The translations under genes were made by a program, and so were the position numbers. Positions 25,348 through 27,303 of a stretch of DNA of 27,303 nucleotides are shown here, piece after piece (the first letter of the stretch is position 1; every line of letters begins with the position of its first letter). Under the pieces are notes generated by a model. That model saw only the letters and a list, made by a program, of their open reading frames with translations. It was not told where the DNA came from and made no database searches. Where the stretch lies: positions 1 through 27,303 of the forward strand of contig JBNGDP010000039.1 of assembly GCA_049975345.1 (NCBI GenBank). Reading direction: 5' to 3'. Source of the DNA: Oceanipulchritudo sp049975345 (lineage in GTDB: Bacteria > Verrucomicrobiota > Verrucomicrobiia > Opitutales > Oceanipulchritudinaceae).

Positions 25348-25851
25348 ATGAAAATGTCACCTCACCCAACTGTCTCCGCCTCTGCAACCGAATGCAAGGC
25401 CACCCGCTTCTCGCTCGTCGCCGGCACCGCCATTCTCGGTGCCTCGCTCCTCCTTGCAGCTTGTGCCACCCCCAGGGAGTCCCATCGCGTCTCCGGTCCG
25501 CCTCCGCCCGCACCGACCCGCAATGTCGCCAGCACGCAGACTTCGGTCGTCAGAACGGCGAATGCGCAGAGTGGCGATCGCGTCCAATATGTGACCACCA
25601 CTGACGCGACGCCGGGCGCAAACCTGATCATCGTGACCCAGGCGCCGCCGGTTCCCCCGCCCGAGGTTGTCGTCGCACAGCCTACGCCGCATCATTTGTG
25701 GATTCCCGGCTACTGGACCTGGCGCCACGAACGCTATGAGTGGATGGCCGGCCACTGGGAAGTTCCGCCGCGTCCGGGCGCACAGTGGGTCAATCCCCGG
25801 TGGGAGAATGAAGGCAATGCCTACCGCTTTTTCGAAGGCTATTGGGAATGA
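25348..25851 (+). CDS. YXWGXW-type repeat lipoprotein
   Basis: A 167-residue predicted lipoprotein. After a rather long 20-residue N-terminal region comes a signal segment with a classic lipobox, LLLAAC, and C39 as the anchor. A Pro/Thr/Ala-rich linker (~40-112) leads to a C-terminal aromatic domain (115-167) with the spaced pattern LWIPGYWTW, YEWMAGHWEVPP, QWVNPRWE and FFEGYWE, as in YXWGXW-repeat proteins. Such proteins sit on the outer membrane side, and their role is unknown. No 7-2-7 operator lies upstream. A TAGAAC at 25333-25338 would again place a start just before the ATG, but this is weak evidence. Read-through from the entericidin gene is the other option. Confidence 0.82.
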   Translation: MKMSPHPTVSASATECKATRFSLVAGTAILGASLLLAACATPRESHRVSGPPPPAPTRNVASTQTSVVRTANAQSGDRVQYVTTTDATPGANLIIVTQAPPVPPPEVVVAQPTPHHLWIPGYWTWRHERYEWMAGHWEVPPRPGAQWVNPRWENEGNAYRFFEGYWE

Positions 25852-25860
25852 GCCTTCGAA
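25831..25860 (+). terminator. Perfect 10-bp inverted repeat across a stop codon
   Basis: TTCGAAGGCT (25831-25840) pairs perfectly with AGCCTTCGAA (25851-25860) around a ten-base loop. The left arm encodes the end of the YXWGXW protein, and its TGA (25849-25851) straddles the loop and the right arm. There is no T-run after it (CCTGCTCTTA), so it may be a weak or bidirectional terminator, or an mRNA 3' end stabiliser. Confidence 0.5.
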
Positions 25861-25899
25861 CCTGCTCTTATACCGGTTTCACCAAGGTTTGATAGAATT

Positions 25900-25939
25900 G
25901 CAGCGGGCATTCGTGGCGCGCGCGCTTGCGCGCCGCTGC
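25900..25939. repeat. GC-rich nested inverted repeat in the gap after the YXWGXW gene
   Basis: GGCGCGC (25915-25921) pairs with GCGCGCC (25928-25934). An alternative outer pairing is GCAGCGG (25900-25906) with CCGCTGC (25933-25939). A second hairpin around TCCGC-AA-GCGGA follows near 25960. The 221-base gap 25852-26072 holds no convincing ORF. These could be REP-like palindromes or part of an RNA; nothing in the sequence decides between them. Confidence 0.4.
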
Positions 25940-26072
25940 CAGGGCCTTGGGAGACCATCCGCAAGCGGAGGTCCCACGCCCATGCTCCACCTGATCAATC
26001 CATACTGAAAGCAGTATTACATGCCGGCTGGCGGTGTTGTATCAGCATGCCGGGCTTGCGTATGAAAATCCA

Positions 26073-26702
26073 ATGAGTTTCGAAAAACTCACCAGTTCCC
26101 TTGCCTCCGCGCCCGGGATCGGCGGCAGCCTGACCGACGCCTGTTCGCGCTCGCCGGATCCGGTTCATCCGCTCCCACACACCAGAACCCGCACCGTCGC
26201 GGTTAACTGGGTCACTCCGGTCTACAACCGTGGAGCGGTTCAAAGGGTGGAAAAGGCAAACGGGAACGGAAACGGGGGGGACGGCATCAAGTACTGGGAG
26301 CACTACGGCTCGCTGGCGGGACTGATCTGTCATGGCCCCGTGGATACCCTCGAGGAGATCCTCATCGACAGCCAATCCGTATGGAAGGGCCCCCTGCAAC
26401 GGGACAAAGCGTCCGTCTGCTCGACGATCGCCGTGGATCCCCAACGCCTCGTCCGCTTCTATTGGGGCTGCGCAACGCAAGAGGTCGATCCGCTCCTCGC
26501 ACCGGACGGCAACTCCTTCGGCCACGAACACCCCGCCTACAAGGGGGTCTGCTACATCGTGCTGGTGAATTTCCTCTTTGGCCGGGAGCGCACCAGCGTC
26601 CCGGGCATAGCGGTGGTGGTCACCCTCAAGCCGCGCCAAGAGCTCGCCAGGACAGGGAAACCGGGGTCGAACCTGCGAACTCCCCGACTGTCAGGGAAAT
26701 GA
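26073..26702 (+). pseudogene. Truncated phage tail protein fragment
   Basis: A 209-residue reading frame whose residues ~45-183 read like the N-terminal part of large phage tail/tip (gpJ-like) proteins: NWVTPVYNR, YWEHYGSLAGLICHGPVDTL, IDSQSVWKGPL, RFYWGCATQEVDPLLA and HPAYKGVCYIVLVNFLFGR. The order of parts (a domain opening with 'gas/fluid' aromatic residues, a GPVD-type turn, then 'HPAYxG') matches what I recall from such proteins. Those proteins are normally many hundreds of residues long. Here similarity stops at about GIAVVV, and the last 25 residues (KPRQELARTG onward) look unrelated. No ribosome site precedes the ATG and no other phage genes are nearby, so this is most likely a decayed prophage remnant. 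Confidence 0.6.
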
Positions 26703-27164
26703 CCCGCCCAGGTGGACTGGATCCCCGCCTTGCATCGCATGTTGGGGATCTGCATAAAGCGCTCTTTACGTGATTTCCGGGTGGGCCGCGGCCATCCTGT
26801 CGCCCGCCCCCCCGCACAGTTCCGGGAGAACCGGTTACGGCATCCGGGTAAGTTTTGCATATTTATGAATATTCCGGTTGACTCCATGCCCGTCCCGGCC
26901 TGATTCTTCGAAGTCAAGCGGGCCTGGGCGACAGGGGTCGGACCTACGTAACCCACTTGCCAGCAGTATGTTAGGATAAATTTCCATGCTCTATCTCTCC
27001 TTAGAACCCCTTTTGAGGCGCGAAAAGGGCACTCTAACAATCAGATTTATAACCAAATCAAAGAAGTAGGTGCTTAAATGCCCCGATTTGTCGTGAAAAA
27101 CGGCGTCTAAGCGCGTTAAATGTGCCTGACCTAGTCCTAACCTACTTTCACGCAGGAACTTGCG
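26703..27164. other. Gene-poor, relatively AT-rich stretch
   Basis: No convincing gene is seen here on either strand. The part from ~26840 to 27150 is visibly richer in A and T than the rest of the window. It contains several inverted repeats: GATCCCC (26720-26726) with GGGGATC (26744-26750), the hairpin at 27001-27037, and AAGTAGGT (~27065) facing ACCTACTT (~27140). On the minus strand one frame stays open for roughly 95 codons up to about 27283 but lacks a start codon. The stretch follows a broken phage gene and precedes tandem repeats, which fits a mobile-element border. Confidence 0.5.
27001..27037. repeat. Extended hairpin with AT-rich stem
   Basis: CCCTTTT (27008-27014) pairs with AAAAGGG (27023-27029) around an eight-base loop. 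TTAGA (27001-27005) pairs with TCTAA (27033-27037) outside it, across a small internal loop. It resembles structures at the ends of transposons or a terminator for either strand. The sequence does not show which. Confidence 0.5.
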
Positions 27165-27248
27165 ATGGTCCGACCCGCTTTGCTCCAGCCCGCTTTGCTC
27201 CAGGAACTTGCGATGGCGACCCGCTTTGCTCCGACCCGCTTTGCTTCC
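27153..27248 (+). repeat. Composite direct repeats
   Basis: CAGGAACTTGCGATGG occurs at 27153-27168 and again at 27201-27216, exactly 48 bases apart. Between and after them, the core CCCGCTTTGCT occurs four times, starting at 27174, 27189, 27220 and 27235. The first pair is a perfect 15-base tandem duplication (CCCGCTTTGCTCCAG), and the second pair also has 15-base spacing. All unit lengths are multiples of three, so the frame is kept. Confidence 0.85.
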
Positions 27249-27303
27249 CCGAGGCCCGCACCTGGCTCGACCAACAATTCAACCGGAGGGCTGGCTGATG
27301 CAC
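27165..27303 (+). CDS. Possible start of an unidentified ORF, runs off the window
   Basis: An open frame from ATG 27165 runs to the window edge without a stop. AGGAA lies six bases upstream. The 48-base duplication gives a second copy of both the ribosome site and the ATG at 27213, in the same frame. The peptide is repetitive at first (PALLQ twice, then TRFAP/TRFAS). I do not recognise it. A competing start is ATG 27298, with GGAGGG seven bases upstream, whose reading would be almost entirely outside the window. The repeated section may therefore be non-coding. Confidence 0.25.
   Translation, partial: MVRPALLQPALLQELAMATRFAPTRFASPRPAPGSTNNSTGGLADA

Noticed and set aside
25893..25898. TAGAAT hexamer after the YXWGXW gene
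   Set aside because: No palindrome lies at the expected distance upstream and no gene starts nearby.
26650..26720. tRNA-like phrase on the minus strand (GTTCGACC with a GGGG/CCCC-like arm), possible phage attachment site in a tRNA
   Set aside because: The T-arm does not pair as a 5-bp stem, no anticodon stem with a 7-base loop can be drawn, and no acceptor end is found. The resemblance is superficial.
26552..27040. Minus-strand open frame of 162 codons opposite the phage remnant
   Set aside because: The translation shows no recognisable domain, no ribosome site precedes it, and it runs antisense to the recognisable tail-like sequence.

Overview
The window is a GC-rich bacterial chromosome segment. 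It has very tight operons, and its gene content fits a Verrucomicrobiota/Opitutales-like bacterium. The taxonomic guess rests on three things: an N-type ATPase operon, a secreted cyclophilin with a Trp/Tyr-rich C-terminal tail, and the general style of the small envelope and stress proteins. It is inference only, because no rRNA or other marker gene is present.

Layout. (1) 109-1638: secreted cyclophilin-type peptidyl-prolyl isomerase. (2) 1836-15190: a four-gene operon encoding a CheB-CheR-PAS protein, a PAS histidine kinase, a NarL/FixJ-type response regulator and a 2868-residue cyclic beta-1,2-glucan synthase (NdvB/ChvB type). (3) 15326-15523: a CsbD-like stress protein. (4) 15676-22366: a complete nine-gene N-ATPase operon in the order atpD-C-Q-R-B-E-F-A-G, with no separate delta gene. 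(5) 22472-23953, minus strand: a B12-binding radical SAM enzyme. (6) 24033-25851: a cluster of small envelope/stress genes, namely a 51-residue Gly-rich membrane protein (minus strand), a helical lipoprotein, an entericidin-like lipoprotein and a WGXW-type lipoprotein. (7) 26073 to the end: a truncated phage-tail-like gene, then a gene-poor stretch with inverted repeats and tandem repeats, which looks like a mobile-element boundary.

Main finding. Five promoters in the window share one architecture. Each has a 7-2-7 inverted repeat (best form TAGGGGT-AA-ACCCCAT; right half ACCCCAT in four of five) followed after 22 nt (23 in one case) by a TAGAAT-like -10 box. This places the repeat centre near -42, the position of a class II activator site, and 7-2-7 is the site geometry known for NarL-family regulators. 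The promoters lie upstream of the two-component/ndvB operon (with a second repeat exactly 20 bp further upstream), csbD, the 51-residue membrane protein gene, the helical lipoprotein gene and the entericidin-like gene. The simplest reading is that the response regulator encoded here activates its own operon and a local envelope/osmotic stress regulon. Three of these promoters place the predicted transcription start on or one base before the ATG, so those mRNAs are predicted to be leaderless.

Functional reading (inference). Cyclic glucan synthesis is linked in other bacteria to osmotic adaptation of the periplasm, and N-ATPases are proposed to pump Na+ (or H+) outward. CsbD, entericidin-like and related small proteins are typical stress-response products. 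The region therefore looks like an osmotic/salt/envelope stress island with its own sensor and regulator.
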